A program made the translations under genes and the position numbers. The notes below the pieces were generated by a model that worked only from the letters and a program-made list of their open reading frames with translations, was not told where the DNA came from and did not search any database. A stretch of DNA of 64,000 bases, taken from contig NZ_AOPO01000010.1 in NCBI RefSeq assembly GCF_000336575.1, forward strand, positions 1 to 64,000, in the 5' to 3' direction. Shown here one piece after another: positions 52,506 to 62,151 of the stretch; positions within the stretch are counted from its first letter, which is position 1, and each line of letters opens with the position of its first letter. The stretch comes from Vreelandella titanicae BH1 (lineage in GTDB: Bacteria > Pseudomonadota > Gammaproteobacteria > Pseudomonadales > Halomonadaceae).

Positions 52506-53443
52506 GGGCGGAACTCCTCTACCTGATCACGGCCTAGGAAAAAGTCCGTTGGGCTCTCCTCTAGCTGGCGGGTAATACGATCTAGCGTATCGAGCGTGGA
52601 GCGCAGCGAAGAGAGCGCCGGGGCAATATCTTGCGCACCCTGTAAGCTACCTTCGATGGCCCCAGCGTTAGTCTCCACTAACTGCTCGATGCGCTGTGCC
52701 GCACGTGCCACATCGCGGCTTGCATCGGCAGCGCTCTCCATTACCAGCCGGCCATCTTGACGCAGTAGCTGTGTCGCTTCCTGGCTAAGTTCGTCGATGC
52801 TGCTAAGCGTGTTAGTTGCCTGGCGAGTGGCTTCGCCGAAAAGCGCCATATTCTGGTCTAGGGCGTTCTGCTGGGCGGCAATCATTTCGGTGATCTGAGC
52901 AATGTTGGTTAAAATACTGCCTGCCTGGTCACGGTTATTATCGTCAAACAGTTCGTTGACGTTTTGCAGGATTGAATTGATGTTTTCGATCATATCTTCG
53001 CCCTCATCAAACAGCGTAGCGATGGGCGAAGGGTCTGCGTTTATAAACGGTGCTTCGATATCGGTTTGGTCAATTAGCAGTGGGGCTTCAGGGGTGCCGC
53101 CGTGAAGTTGCACGGACATGCTGCCGGTGATACTGGCAAAGGCAAGTTTTGCCCGGGTGTCTGTCTTAATCGGTGCGTCATCGTAGACGCGGATATGGGC
53201 AATCACTTGCCGAGGGTCATCAGGATTAAGGTTAAGCTCGGTGACGTCCCCCACCTCAATACCGTTATACTGCACTCGGCTGCCGACCGATAAGCCGCTA
53301 ACGCTGCGCTCAAATAGAATACGATAAGGCTGGTAGCTACGTTCGCCCGCTGCATAGCTCATCCAAAGTGCAAACAGCAGCGCGCCAGCGGCAGTGGCCA
53401 GCGTGAAGAGACCGATTAAAACGTGATGCGCCCGTGTTTCCAT
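52502..53443 (-). CDS. MCE/MlaD-family lipid-binding protein
   Basis: 313 aa. N-terminal anchor helix (about 8-29), one MCE domain (about 38-118, with SGLSVGSRVQYNGIEVGDVTEL), then a long helical, Gln/Asn/Ala-rich region (about 140-300), probably coiled coil. Larger than E. coli MlaD because of this tail. Forms the periplasmic hexamer of an inter-membrane lipid transporter with the ATPase and permease that precede it. Confidence 0.88.
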   Translation of the reverse strand: METRAHHVLIGLFTLATAAGALLFALWMSYAAGERSYQPYRILFERSVSGLSVGSRVQYNGIEVGDVTELNLNPDDPRQVIAHIRVYDDAPIKTDTRAKLAFASITGSMSVQLHGGTPEAPLLIDQTDIEAPFINADPSPIATLFDEGEDMIENINSILQNVNELFDDNNRDQAGSILTNIAQITEMIAAQQNALDQNMALFGEATRQATNTLSSIDELSQEATQLLRQDGRLVMESAADASRDVARAAQRIEQLVETNAGAIEGSLQGAQDIAPALSSLRSTLDTLDRITRQLEESPTDFFLGRDQVEEFRP

Positions 53444-53449
53444 GTGCAG

Positions 53450-54277
53450 TCACTCCTGGACGTTTGCATTATTTGAAGAGCCGGTATGAGCACGCTGAGC
53501 GGCTCGACCACGCGGGCCGTGAAAGTAGTCTTGAATCCACTCGTCGTCGGTGTCCGCCACTTTATCAATGGTATCTACGACTAATACGCGTTTTTGTGAG
53601 AGTACCGCTACCCGGTCGCAGGCGGCGTAGAGCGTATCCAAGTCATGGGTGACCAGGAATACGCTGAAACCCAGCGCATCGCGAAGGGTGACCAGCAACT
53701 GATCGAAGGCCGCAGCGCCAATAGGGTCAAGCCCCGCCGTGGGCTCATCAAGAAACAGGATGTCAGGATCAAGCGCTAAGGCACGGGCAAGGGCGGCGCG
53801 CTTGACCATGCCGCCAGACAGCGACTCAGGAAACTGCAGCGCGGCCTGTGGCGGCAGCCCGACCAACGCTAGCTTTACCCTGGCAAGATGCTCGGCGTCT
53901 TCACGGGGTAGCCTGGCGTGTTCAATTAGCGGTAGGGCAATATTTTCTTGCAGGTTCAACGAGCTGAACAGCGCACCGCGTTGAAACAGTACACCAAAGC
54001 GCCGCTCTATTTGACTGCGCTGTGCCTCGTTAAGCTCGTTAAGGGTTGTGCCTAGGACTTCAACCGTGCCGTCATTGGGGCGCTTCAAACCAACGATGCT
54101 GCGTAACAGCACTGATTTGCCGGTACCAGAACCGCCTACAACGCCGAGGATTTCCCCGCGTTCAAGGGTCAGATCTAAATTTTCGTGAACCACATGAGCG
54201 CCAAAGTGGTTCACCAAGCCTCGAACCTTAATGACCGGGAGGTCGTTTTGCTCTGTCGGTTTATCTGAATTGATCAC
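53450..54277 (-). CDS. MlaF-like ABC transporter ATPase
   Basis: 275 aa. Walker A VVGGSGTGKS, Q-loop VLFQRGALFSSL, signature LSGGMVKRAALARALA, Walker B ILFLDEPTAGLDP and H-loop VTHDLDT. The FQRGALF and LSGGMVKR forms are those of MlaF/Mkl rather than of solute importers. The start overlaps the permease stop by 4 bp. Confidence 0.92.
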   Translation of the reverse strand: MINSDKPTEQNDLPVIKVRGLVNHFGAHVVHENLDLTLERGEILGVVGGSGTGKSVLLRSIVGLKRPNDGTVEVLGTTLNELNEAQRSQIERRFGVLFQRGALFSSLNLQENIALPLIEHARLPREDAEHLARVKLALVGLPPQAALQFPESLSGGMVKRAALARALALDPDILFLDEPTAGLDPIGAAAFDQLLVTLRDALGFSVFLVTHDLDTLYAACDRVAVLSQKRVLVVDTIDKVADTDDEWIQDYFHGPRGRAAQRAHTGSSNNANVQE

Positions 54278-55404
54278 CAGCCCATCTCCATAAAGAATAG
54301 CGCGGCGACGGCATCAATCAGAATCACCATAAAAATCGACTGAACGACGCTTGACGTAGTGTGTTCTCCCACCGACTGCGCACTGCCGCTGACCTTAAAG
54401 CCTTCAAGGCAGCCGATAACGGCGATTACAAAGGCAAACACCGGTGCTTTGCTAAGCCCTACCAAAAAGTGTGTCACCGATACGTCTTTTTGCAGCGTGG
54501 CCATGAACTGGGTAAGTGAAATATCCAGTGACAAAGAGGTGACCATGGCACCACCCGCTAAGCCGCTGAGCATGCCCACAAACGCTAGCATGGGCAGGCT
54601 AATTAACATCGCCATTACCCGTGGCAGCACCAAAAGCTCGATAGGATCTAGCCCTTGGGCCTGCAGGGCATCAATCTCTTCATTGGATTTCATGGCGCCG
54701 ATCTGGGCAGTAAAGGCGCTGGCGGTTCGTCCCGCTAATAAAATTGCAGCAAGCAGAACGCCGAACTCTCGTAAGAATGAGAACGCAACAAGATCGATGG
54801 TATAAATCGTGGCGCCAAAATCCTGCAAAACGGTAGCGCCAAGGAAAGCCACAACGGCACCCACCATAAAGGTGAGTAGCGCGACGATGGGTACGGCATT
54901 AAGACCGCTCTGCTGAATATGGGCAACGGTGGCCGTTAGGCGCCAGTGGCGTGGCCGCAATGCCAGATGGAATAGGGTAGCCACGACGAGACCAATAAAG
55001 GCCAGCAGCTGGCGCTGCTGAGACCAAAGCCCCGCCATGTGTTGGCCCACGCTGGCAAGCGCTTGGCTAATACGCGAATAGGAGGGGGGATCAACGTCAA
55101 GCGGCGCTTCCATGGCTTCGGCAATACGCACCAGCAGCGCCTGCTGTTCTTTCGGCAGTTTTGCTGCCCAATCCGCTACCGCCTGTGCTTTCTCAACGCC
55201 AATCAGCTCTACAATGAGTATGGCACCGGCGGTATCAAGGCGAGTTATTGCGTCTAACGAAACCGTCGCACCCGTTGGCTTGCCAAGTTCGGTTCGAGTT
55301 TCACTGTGATTAAGCGCCGCTTTGATATAGCGGTAATTGGCAAGTGTCCACTCGCCTTTAAGGGTGACTGTTTGATCATGACGCGCTATCCACTCGCTTG
55401 GCAT
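54274..55404 (-). CDS. MlaE-like permease with N-terminal STAS domain
   Basis: 376 aa. Residues about 1-100 look like a STAS domain (VSLDAITRLDTAGAILIVELI); from about 130 there is a YrbE/MlaE permease with five to six helices, including GAVVAFLGATVLQDFGA and AQIGAMKSNEEIDAL. In E. coli the STAS protein MlaB is separate; here it is fused. ATG at 55404 has GAGGAG five bases upstream. First gene of a four-gene operon; this is a second-type Mla system of unassigned substrate. Confidence 0.9.
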   Translation of the reverse strand: MPSEWIARHDQTVTLKGEWTLANYRYIKAALNHSETRTELGKPTGATVSLDAITRLDTAGAILIVELIGVEKAQAVADWAAKLPKEQQALLVRIAEAMEAPLDVDPPSYSRISQALASVGQHMAGLWSQQRQLLAFIGLVVATLFHLALRPRHWRLTATVAHIQQSGLNAVPIVALLTFMVGAVVAFLGATVLQDFGATIYTIDLVAFSFLREFGVLLAAILLAGRTASAFTAQIGAMKSNEEIDALQAQGLDPIELLVLPRVMAMLISLPMLAFVGMLSGLAGGAMVTSLSLDISLTQFMATLQKDVSVTHFLVGLSKAPVFAFVIAVIGCLEGFKVSGSAQSVGEHTTSSVVQSIFMVILIDAVAALFFMEMGW

Positions 55405-55497
55405 CCCCACTCCTCGGCGCTCTTGGTATCGCTGCGCTTGTTTAGAAGTCTATGATGCATTCAAACGGGCGTTAGTTAAAGTCTCCCTAGCTTGAAT

Positions 55498-56319
55498 TTA
55501 CCTTGCCGAGCGGTTTCTTGGCGCTAGTTCCTGCTTAATCTGATTAGCGACTTCTTTGAGACGTGGGCCTAAGTTATTAACCAAGCGGTCGTGATCCAAG
55601 CGCAGGCTGGAGCCGCCGCAGTTAATCGCCATGACCTCGGCGCCATCTTCTAAAATTAGCGGCATCGCCACCGCGCTAATATCGCGCTGCCAATCCTGCT
55701 CAGAGAGACAAAAACCGTACTGTGCATAGTCTTTGAAACTCTGTTGTATACCCGCTTCATAACGCGGCCAGTCGCTACCATACTCGCTGGCCAACTCTTG
55801 GAGCACCTGCTGGCGCCGTTCGTCAGACAAACCGCATAGCCAGGCACGACCAATGGCGGAAGTGGCAATGGGCAGGCGGGAGCCCGTGTCCAGGCGAATG
55901 ATTAGCGGGCCATGGCCGTGGCAGGTTTCCAAATAAACCATGTCACTGCGGTCGGCCCCGCCCAGGCTAACGTTACAGTCGGTGGCATCAGCAAATTTCT
56001 GCAGATGCGGGCGAGCAATTTCGCGAATGCCCATATTGGCGAGAAAGCGATATCCCAAGGCTAAGACACCTGGCCCAAGGCGGTACTTTTCCAGGTGGGT
56101 ATTGTGTTGGAGATAGCCCAACTGCGTCAGGGTATAGGTTAAACGTGACACCGTCGGGCGAGGGATACTCGTACGGTTGGAGAGCTCAGCATTGCCTAAA
56201 TACTCTTCACCTGCGCCAAAGGCGCGCAGTAACTCTAAACCGCGCGCGAGGGCAGTCACAAAGTTACGATCTTTTCCTGGCAACTGCGGGTCGTCAGCAT
56301 CAGTGTCGGTGGGGTGCAT
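55498..56319 (-). CDS. IclR-family transcriptional regulator
   Basis: 273 aa. N-terminal winged helix (about 20-85, VTALARGLELLRAFG, LSNRTSIPRPTVSRLTYTLTQLGYL) and the C-terminal effector domain with AINCGGSS-like AEVMAINCGG. Resembles PcaR/PobR-type members that govern aromatic and 3-oxoadipate catabolism. It lies downstream of the thiolase and dehydrogenase genes on the same strand and most likely controls the cluster; the ligand is unknown. Confidence 0.88.
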   Translation of the reverse strand: MHPTDTDADDPQLPGKDRNFVTALARGLELLRAFGAGEEYLGNAELSNRTSIPRPTVSRLTYTLTQLGYLQHNTHLEKYRLGPGVLALGYRFLANMGIREIARPHLQKFADATDCNVSLGGADRSDMVYLETCHGHGPLIIRLDTGSRLPIATSAIGRAWLCGLSDERRQQVLQELASEYGSDWPRYEAGIQQSFKDYAQYGFCLSEQDWQRDISAVAMPLILEDGAEVMAINCGGSSLRLDHDRLVNNLGPRLKEVANQIKQELAPRNRSAR

Positions 56320-56421
56320 TCAATATCCCAACAATAGGTGGCTTATGGCGCCCAGTATCGCATATCTACTTAGACGCAGCGTTCATGCCTCTCAACGAAA
56401 TAGCGGCTGTTTGACACTAAA

Positions 56422-57630
56422 TCAGCTGTCCAGACGCTCGATAATCGTGGCAATGCCCTGACCGACGCCGATGCACATGGTAACCAACGCATAGCGCCCA
56501 CCGGTCGCTTCAAGCTGTCGGAGAGCCGTAAGCGCCAAGCGTGCTCCTGATGCCCCCAGAGGATGACCAATGGCGATAGCGCCGCCGTTGGCGTTCAAGC
56601 GTGGATCATCAACGGAGAGACCCAACTGCTGCACGCAGCCAAGCACCTGAACGGCAAACGCTTCGTTGATTTCAATCACATCCATCTGCTCAAGGGTAAG
56701 CCCTGCACGCGCCAACGCCTTTTGTGAAGCGGGTACTGGCCCTAACCCCATAACCCGCGGAGCCACACCGGCAACGGCGCTGGCGACAATGCGCGCGCGC
56801 GGCGCTAGGCCCACACGTTCACCGGCGGCCTTGGTGCCGACAATCATGGCAGCGGCGCCGTCATTCAGGCCCGAGGCATTTCCGGCGGTGACCACGCCAC
56901 CCTCGAATAGCGAGCCCAGTCGGGCCAGTTTGTCTTCGCTGCTTTGTGGGCGGGGGTGTTCGTCTTTTTCCACCAACAGTGGCGGCTGTTTACGCCCTTG
57001 GGGCACCTCTACGCCAAACATCTCGCCGTCGTAGAAACCTGAGGCCAGCGCTTGGGCGTAGCGGGCCTGAGAGCGGGCGGCAAAGGTGTCGCTTTCATCG
57101 CGGCTAATATTCAGGTCGTGGGCAATGTTATCAGCAGTTTCCGGCATGCTGTGGCTGCCGTACTCCTTAGCAATCCAGGGGTTGGGAAAGCGTGAGCCAA
57201 TCACCGTGTCGTACAGCGGCTGGTTGCGGGCATAGGGGGAGTCCGCTTTACCCAACACATAAGGTGCACGGGACATGGACTCAACGCCGCCTGCTAAAAA
57301 CAGCTCGCCTTCACCTAGCCGTGCCGCCCGGGCCGCATCCATCATCGCTGCCAAGCCACTGCCGCAAAGCCGGTTAACGGTTTGCCCTGCCACTTCGATG
57401 GGCAGACCTGCCAACAGTGCGCCGTGACGGGCTACGTTTCGGGAGTCTTCCCCCGCTTGGTTGGTGCAGCCTGCCAGCACCTCTTCATAGCTTGCTGGCG
57501 CGAATGGGTTGCGGGCTACCAGTGTTTTAAGCGTCAGCCCCAACAGCTCATCTGGGCGAATAGCCGCTAAGCTGCCACCGTGGCGACCAAAAGGGGTACG
57601 TAAACCGTCGTAAATATAGGCGTCTTGCAT
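56422..57630 (-). CDS. 3-oxoadipyl-CoA-type thiolase
   Basis: A 402-aa acetyl-CoA acyltransferase. Nucleophile C89 in VNRLCGSGLAAM, GHPLGASG with the catalytic His, and MCIGVGQG with the second Cys. The stretch SRAPYVLGKADS followed by MPETADNIAHDLNISRDESD is typical of PcaF/PaaJ rather than FadA. It would cleave 3-oxoadipyl-CoA to succinyl-CoA and acetyl-CoA, or a related 3-oxoacyl-CoA. Transcribed with the dehydrogenase gene 26 bases upstream. Confidence 0.85.
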   Translation of the reverse strand: MQDAYIYDGLRTPFGRHGGSLAAIRPDELLGLTLKTLVARNPFAPASYEEVLAGCTNQAGEDSRNVARHGALLAGLPIEVAGQTVNRLCGSGLAAMMDAARAARLGEGELFLAGGVESMSRAPYVLGKADSPYARNQPLYDTVIGSRFPNPWIAKEYGSHSMPETADNIAHDLNISRDESDTFAARSQARYAQALASGFYDGEMFGVEVPQGRKQPPLLVEKDEHPRPQSSEDKLARLGSLFEGGVVTAGNASGLNDGAAAMIVGTKAAGERVGLAPRARIVASAVAGVAPRVMGLGPVPASQKALARAGLTLEQMDVIEINEAFAVQVLGCVQQLGLSVDDPRLNANGGAIAIGHPLGASGARLALTALRQLEATGGRYALVTMCIGVGQGIATIIERLDS

Positions 57631-57656
57631 GGTGATGCTCCTTGTTATTGGTAGGG

Positions 57657-59180
57657 TTAAGCGGCGGTTAACGACATTTGCAGCGCGGCGCGGCGGCGCA
57701 GCCAGGGGCTAGGCCGATAGCGTGGGTCGCCGGTGGCCTCAAGCAGGTTGGTCAATATCGTCATGATGCGCGTGGCTCCGTAATGGTCGCCCATGCGTAG
57801 CGGGCCGAAAGGGTAGCCCAAACCCAGCTCAACCGCTCGGTCGATAGTCGTGGGTTCTGCCACGCCTTGCTGGGCAATGTCGGCACCGACGTTGACGATG
57901 CAGGCAATAATGCGCTGAAGAACGAAGCCGTTGCTGTCCTGCAGAGTACTTACCGGCGTGCCGTCATGATTGAGCAGGCTTTGCGCTGCTTGAATGAAAG
58001 CGGAGTGGGTGATTGGCGTGGCCATGAGGCTGCGGCGTTTATCGAGCCCTGCGAGCATATCCACCGCTACACACTGCTCAGCGTCTAGCCCCTGGCGCAG
58101 GGCGCAGCTAGTGGCATCTTCTCCAAAGGGAGTCAGCAGGCATAGCGCTTGGGCAGTGGGTAGAGGGTCAGTTTCTAATGGCCAGCCCGCCGCATGCACC
58201 AGCGCGGTGAGTGCCTTGGCACTCTCGGGGTCTTCCTGGCTAATCCATACCGGGCAAGGTGAGGCAGGCTTGATGACCGGCTCATCCGGCATCTGCTGTT
58301 TGCCTTCCACATAGCGGTAAAAGCCTTCGCCGGTTTTACGCCCCAGCAAGCCCGCGGCCAAGCGCTGTCGGGTTAACGGTGAAGGGCGAAAACGCGCTTC
58401 TTCATAATACTGGTGATACACCGACTCCATCACGGCGTGGGAAACGTCCAGCCCGGTAAGATCAAGCAGGGTAAAGGGCCCCATCCGGAATCCGCCCTGA
58501 TCAACCATAATACGGTCAATAGTGGCCGGGTCAGCGACGCTTTCGCCTAGCAGTCGCAGCGCTTCAGTGCCGAAGGCACGACCGGCATGGTTAACCAGAA
58601 ACCCAGGTGTATCGGTGGTTTGGGCCGTAAAGTGGCCCATGGCTTGTCCTAGAGCATTGACCCGCTGAGTCACCTCATCGGTGGTACGCAAGCCAGGGAT
58701 GACCTCGGCAATCTTCATCAGCGGCACTGGATTAAAGAAGTGAAAGCCAATAACCCGCTCAGGGTGCTGGCAGGCGGCGGCAATGGCCGTGACGGAGAGT
58801 GAAGAGGTATTGGTCGCCAACACAGCCTGCTGGCTGAGGATTGCTTCTAAATCGCTAAACAGCCCCTGCTTGGCCTCCAGCTTCTCGACAATGGCTTCCA
58901 CCACAATATCGCAGGGAGCGAGCGCGGCAAGCTCGCTGGCTTCAATCAACCGTTCACTATAGTGCTGCGCCTGTTCTGCGTTAATGCGCTGCTTTTCGAC
59001 ACTTCTCTGCCATAAGCCATTAATAAAGGCTTTCGCTTCTTGTGCAGCACCCTCTTTAACGTCGAAAAGCATGACGTCTAGACCGGCCTGGGCAGCCAAC
59101 TGTGCGATGCCACGCCCCATGGCGCCGGTGCCGACGATGCCAAGCGTGGTAAAGGGGGAAGGTGTTGATTCGCTAGCCAT
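57657..59180 (-). CDS. 3-hydroxyacyl-CoA dehydrogenase (PaaH-like)
   Basis: 507 aa. Rossmann NAD site IVGTGAMGRGIAQLAAQAG (14-32), ATNTSSLSVTAIA and the catalytic FHFFNPVPLMKIAEV. C-terminal domain duplicated (TPGFLVNHAGRAFGTEAL; then a second, degenerate copy with NGFVLQRIIACIVN and GLGYPFGPLRMGD). Length and duplication match PaaH/PaaC 3-hydroxyadipyl-CoA dehydrogenases. First gene of the minus-strand operon, divergent from the acyl-CoA dehydrogenase. Confidence 0.87.
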   Translation of the reverse strand: MASESTPSPFTTLGIVGTGAMGRGIAQLAAQAGLDVMLFDVKEGAAQEAKAFINGLWQRSVEKQRINAEQAQHYSERLIEASELAALAPCDIVVEAIVEKLEAKQGLFSDLEAILSQQAVLATNTSSLSVTAIAAACQHPERVIGFHFFNPVPLMKIAEVIPGLRTTDEVTQRVNALGQAMGHFTAQTTDTPGFLVNHAGRAFGTEALRLLGESVADPATIDRIMVDQGGFRMGPFTLLDLTGLDVSHAVMESVYHQYYEEARFRPSPLTRQRLAAGLLGRKTGEGFYRYVEGKQQMPDEPVIKPASPCPVWISQEDPESAKALTALVHAAGWPLETDPLPTAQALCLLTPFGEDATSCALRQGLDAEQCVAVDMLAGLDKRRSLMATPITHSAFIQAAQSLLNHDGTPVSTLQDSNGFVLQRIIACIVNVGADIAQQGVAEPTTIDRAVELGLGYPFGPLRMGDHYGATRIMTILTNLLEATGDPRYRPSPWLRRRAALQMSLTAA

Positions 59181-59233
59181 ACGCTAAGTCCTCTCTGCAA
59201 ATGGGTGTATATTTAGCATTGTGATTCTGCATT

Positions 59234-59338
59234 GCAAAATGGTGTTTCAATTATTGACTGCCATCCTAGGCTATGCAAAAGTGCCTGACAAGAATAGTGG
59301 ACAATAGTTTTGCTATGCAAAATGCATGTACTGTCCAC
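59234..59338. promoter_or_regulatory. Divergent control region with phased GCAAAA elements and nested inverted repeats
   Basis: GCAAAA occurs at 59234-59239, 59275-59280 and 59317-59322, each preceded by AT or ATT, at spacings of 41 and 42 bp (four helical turns). The last lies in a perfect repeat TTTTGC-TAT-GCAAAA (59308-59322), overlapped by ATGCA-AAA-TGCAT (59315-59327). Both sit inside GTGGACA (59297-59303) paired with TGTCCAC (59332-59338). Likely binding sites for the IclR regulator at the divergent promoters; the binding is inferred. Confidence 0.55.
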
Positions 59339-59398
59339 GCCCAGCGCTACTTCGAATGATAACTCTAACCATAAAACCCGTTGCCACCAGGAGCCGTC

Positions 59399-60550
59399 AT
59401 GATTCGCGATCCCGAATTGATTAACCAGCTTGTCGATACCATCGCCCGCTTTGTCCGTGAGCGCTTAATTCCTAATGAGGCACGCCTAGCCGAAGAGGAT
59501 GCGGTGCCCCCGGAAATTCTTGCGGAAATGAAAGAGATGGGGCTTTTCGGGCTATCGATTCCAGAAGAGTACGGCGGCCTAGGCCTGACGATGGAGGAAG
59601 AAGCGCTGGTGGCGATGGAGATTGGTAAAACCTCGCCTGCCTTTCGCTCGGTGTTTGGCACTAATAATGGCATTGGCGCCCAGGGTATTTTGATTGATGG
59701 TACTGATGAGCAGAAAGCCAAGTATGTGCCACGCTTGGCCACGGGCGAGATTCTTAGCTCGTTTTGTCTCACCGAGCCCGATTCCGGCTCCGACGCCGCC
59801 AGCCTGCGCACGACGGCGGTGCGGGATGGCGATGACTATATCTTGAACGGCACCAAGCGCTATATCACCAACGGCCCAGAAGCCGATCTGTTTACCGTGA
59901 TGGCGCGTACTGACCCAGAGAATAAAGGTGCGGGCGGGATCTCAGCCTTTATCGTCGAAGGTAACACGCCAGGGCTGGTACGCGGCCCTGCGGATAACAA
60001 GATGGGCCAGAAGGGCGCCCATACCTGCGATATTATTTTCGACAACTGCCGGGTGCCCGCTGAAAATATTATTGGCGGGAAAGAGGGACAAGGGTTTAAA
60101 ACGGCGATGAAGGTGCTGGATCGTGGGCGGCTGCATATTTCGGCGGTCTGTGTAGGCGTGGCCGAGCGCTTAGTGGAAGAGTCGCTGCGCTACACCATGG
60201 AGCGTAAGCAGTTTGGCGCGGCGCTTGCCGAGCATCAGCTGATCCAAGCCATGTTGGCGGATAGCAAAACCGAAGCCTATGCAGGCAAAACCATGGTGAT
60301 GGACGCTGCACGGCGTAAAGACAATGGCGAAAATGTTTCGACACTGGCCTCCTGCTGCAAACTGTTCTGCGCCGAAATGGTGGGCCGTGTCGCAGACCGC
60401 GCGGTGCAGGTTCACGGTGGGGCGGGTTACATGTCGGAATACGCGGTTGAGCGTTTCTACCGCGATGTGCGGCTATTCCGTATTTACGAAGGCACCACCC
60501 AGATTCAACAAATCGTCATTGCTCGCAACATGGTGCGGGAGGCGTCCTAA
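59399..60550 (+). CDS. Acyl-CoA dehydrogenase
   Basis: A 383-aa flavoenzyme. Signature CLTEPDSGSDAASLRT, central FAD-binding KRYITNGPEADLF, and C-terminal RIYEGTTQIQ with the catalytic Glu at about 364, the position of the short/medium-chain enzymes. ATG at 59399 with AGGAG. It introduces the 2,3-double bond into an acyl-CoA made by the ligase encoded next. Substrate not predictable from sequence alone. Confidence 0.9.
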   Translation: MIRDPELINQLVDTIARFVRERLIPNEARLAEEDAVPPEILAEMKEMGLFGLSIPEEYGGLGLTMEEEALVAMEIGKTSPAFRSVFGTNNGIGAQGILIDGTDEQKAKYVPRLATGEILSSFCLTEPDSGSDAASLRTTAVRDGDDYILNGTKRYITNGPEADLFTVMARTDPENKGAGGISAFIVEGNTPGLVRGPADNKMGQKGAHTCDIIFDNCRVPAENIIGGKEGQGFKTAMKVLDRGRLHISAVCVGVAERLVEESLRYTMERKQFGAALAEHQLIQAMLADSKTEAYAGKTMVMDAARRKDNGENVSTLASCCKLFCAEMVGRVADRAVQVHGGAGYMSEYAVERFYRDVRLFRIYEGTTQIQQIVIARNMVREAS

Positions 60551-62151
60551 TGGCTTTATCGGTTTCCTACCAAGCGCCGGACGAGGCTATTTTTGGGCGC
60601 CTTGCCAGCGAGCTGGTGGCCGAGCTTCCCGAGCGCCTCAGTACCCGCGTGCTTGAAAATGCCAAGCTGCTTGGCGAGCACCCGGCTATAGTGGATGGCA
60701 CTGTGCGCTGGAGTTATGCGGAGCTTGGTCAAGAAATACACGCCGCTTATGGCTGGTTAAGCGCATTGGGCATTCGCCCTGGCGACCGGATTATGACGGT
60801 GAGTGAAAACTGTCGCGCTCTGGTCGTGCTGCTGCTGGCCGCCAGTGAATTGGATGTCTGGGTAGCGATTGTGAACTCGCGCCTGTCAGCACAGGAAGTT
60901 GACCTGATTCAGGGCAACTGCCTGCCCCGGCGAGTCTTCTATACCTGTGAAGCATCCCCAGAGGCGTGCCAGCACGCCGAGCGCCACGCGGCTGACCGCT
61001 ACCAACACCCTCAGTTGGGTGGGCTGGCCATTTCGCCGCTGTATGACAGTGAGCCCGAGCCGGTCTGCGCGAGCGGGGCCGAGCAGGTGGCGGCGATGAT
61101 CTACACCTCAGGCACCACTGGCACACCTAAAGGCGTCATGCTGACCCATCGTGGCATTCTGTATATTGCCTCAATCTCTGGGGGCATGCGTCATTTAAGC
61201 GAAGGGCAGCGGGTCTACGGCGTGCTGCCCATGTCTCATGTGTTTGGCCTCTCTTCGGTATGTATGGGGTCGCTCTATAACGGCGCCTGCCTGTATACCG
61301 TGCCGCGCTTCGATGCCGCCCATATGTTGGCGACGCTAAAGCAGGAGCACATTACCGTTCTCCAGGGAGTGCCGGCGATGTATGCCCGGGCGTTAGAGTT
61401 TTTAAAACGTGAACAGCGCCCGTTAGAAGCGCCTGATCTAATTTATATGTCAGCAGGAGGTTCACCGTTAGATAGCGACACCAAAGTGCGGGTAGAGGCC
61501 GCCTTTGGGCTGACGCTGCATAACGGCTACGGTTTAACCGAGGCCAGCCCTACCATCAGCCAGACCCGCATCGATGACCACCATGCAACTAGCACCGTTG
61601 GCCGGGTATTGCCTTTACTTGAGTACCGCCTGGAACCGCTTAGCGACAGCGGAACTGCCGAGCAGCCTGGAGATGAAGTGGGTGAACTATGGGTGCGCGG
61701 GCCTAATATTATGAAGGGTTACTTCCGCCAGCCGGAAGCTACCCGCGCCACCCTAACCGAAGATGGTTGGCTCAATACCGGTGATATCGCCAAACTCGAT
61801 CACCATGACCAACTCTATATTGTAGGGCGTAGCAAAGAGCTGATTATCCGCTCTGGCTTCAATATCTACCCGCCGGATGTGGAAGCGGTGATTAACGAGC
61901 ACCCTGCGGTAACGCTTACCGCCGTAGTGGGGCGTCAAATCGCCGGTAATGAAGAAGTCGTGGCGTTTGTGCAGTGTGAGCCAGGCGTTGACGTTGATGT
62001 GGCGGAGCTAAAGGCGTTTATCGCCGAACGGTTGGCGCCTTACAAACGACCTACTCAAATTGTATTGATGGATACGCTACCTTCCACTGCCAGCGGCAAA
62101 ATTCTTAAAGGGCGGCTGCGGGATTTAGCCCAGCAGGAGAGCGCCTCATGA
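60550..62151 (+). CDS. AMP-forming acyl-CoA synthetase
   Basis: A 533-aa ANL-superfamily ligase. P-loop YTSGTTGTPKGVMLTH (about 181-196), NGYGLTEASPTIS (A5), GWLNTGDIAKLD (A7) and the C-terminal catalytic Lys in TASGKILKG (about K516). It would activate a carboxylic acid to the CoA thioester with ATP. Its ATG overlaps the dehydrogenase stop by one base (TAATG), showing coupling. Confidence 0.9.
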   Translation: MALSVSYQAPDEAIFGRLASELVAELPERLSTRVLENAKLLGEHPAIVDGTVRWSYAELGQEIHAAYGWLSALGIRPGDRIMTVSENCRALVVLLLAASELDVWVAIVNSRLSAQEVDLIQGNCLPRRVFYTCEASPEACQHAERHAADRYQHPQLGGLAISPLYDSEPEPVCASGAEQVAAMIYTSGTTGTPKGVMLTHRGILYIASISGGMRHLSEGQRVYGVLPMSHVFGLSSVCMGSLYNGACLYTVPRFDAAHMLATLKQEHITVLQGVPAMYARALEFLKREQRPLEAPDLIYMSAGGSPLDSDTKVRVEAAFGLTLHNGYGLTEASPTISQTRIDDHHATSTVGRVLPLLEYRLEPLSDSGTAEQPGDEVGELWVRGPNIMKGYFRQPEATRATLTEDGWLNTGDIAKLDHHDQLYIVGRSKELIIRSGFNIYPPDVEAVINEHPAVTLTAVVGRQIAGNEEVVAFVQCEPGVDVDVAELKAFIAERLAPYKRPTQIVLMDTLPSTASGKILKGRLRDLAQQESAS

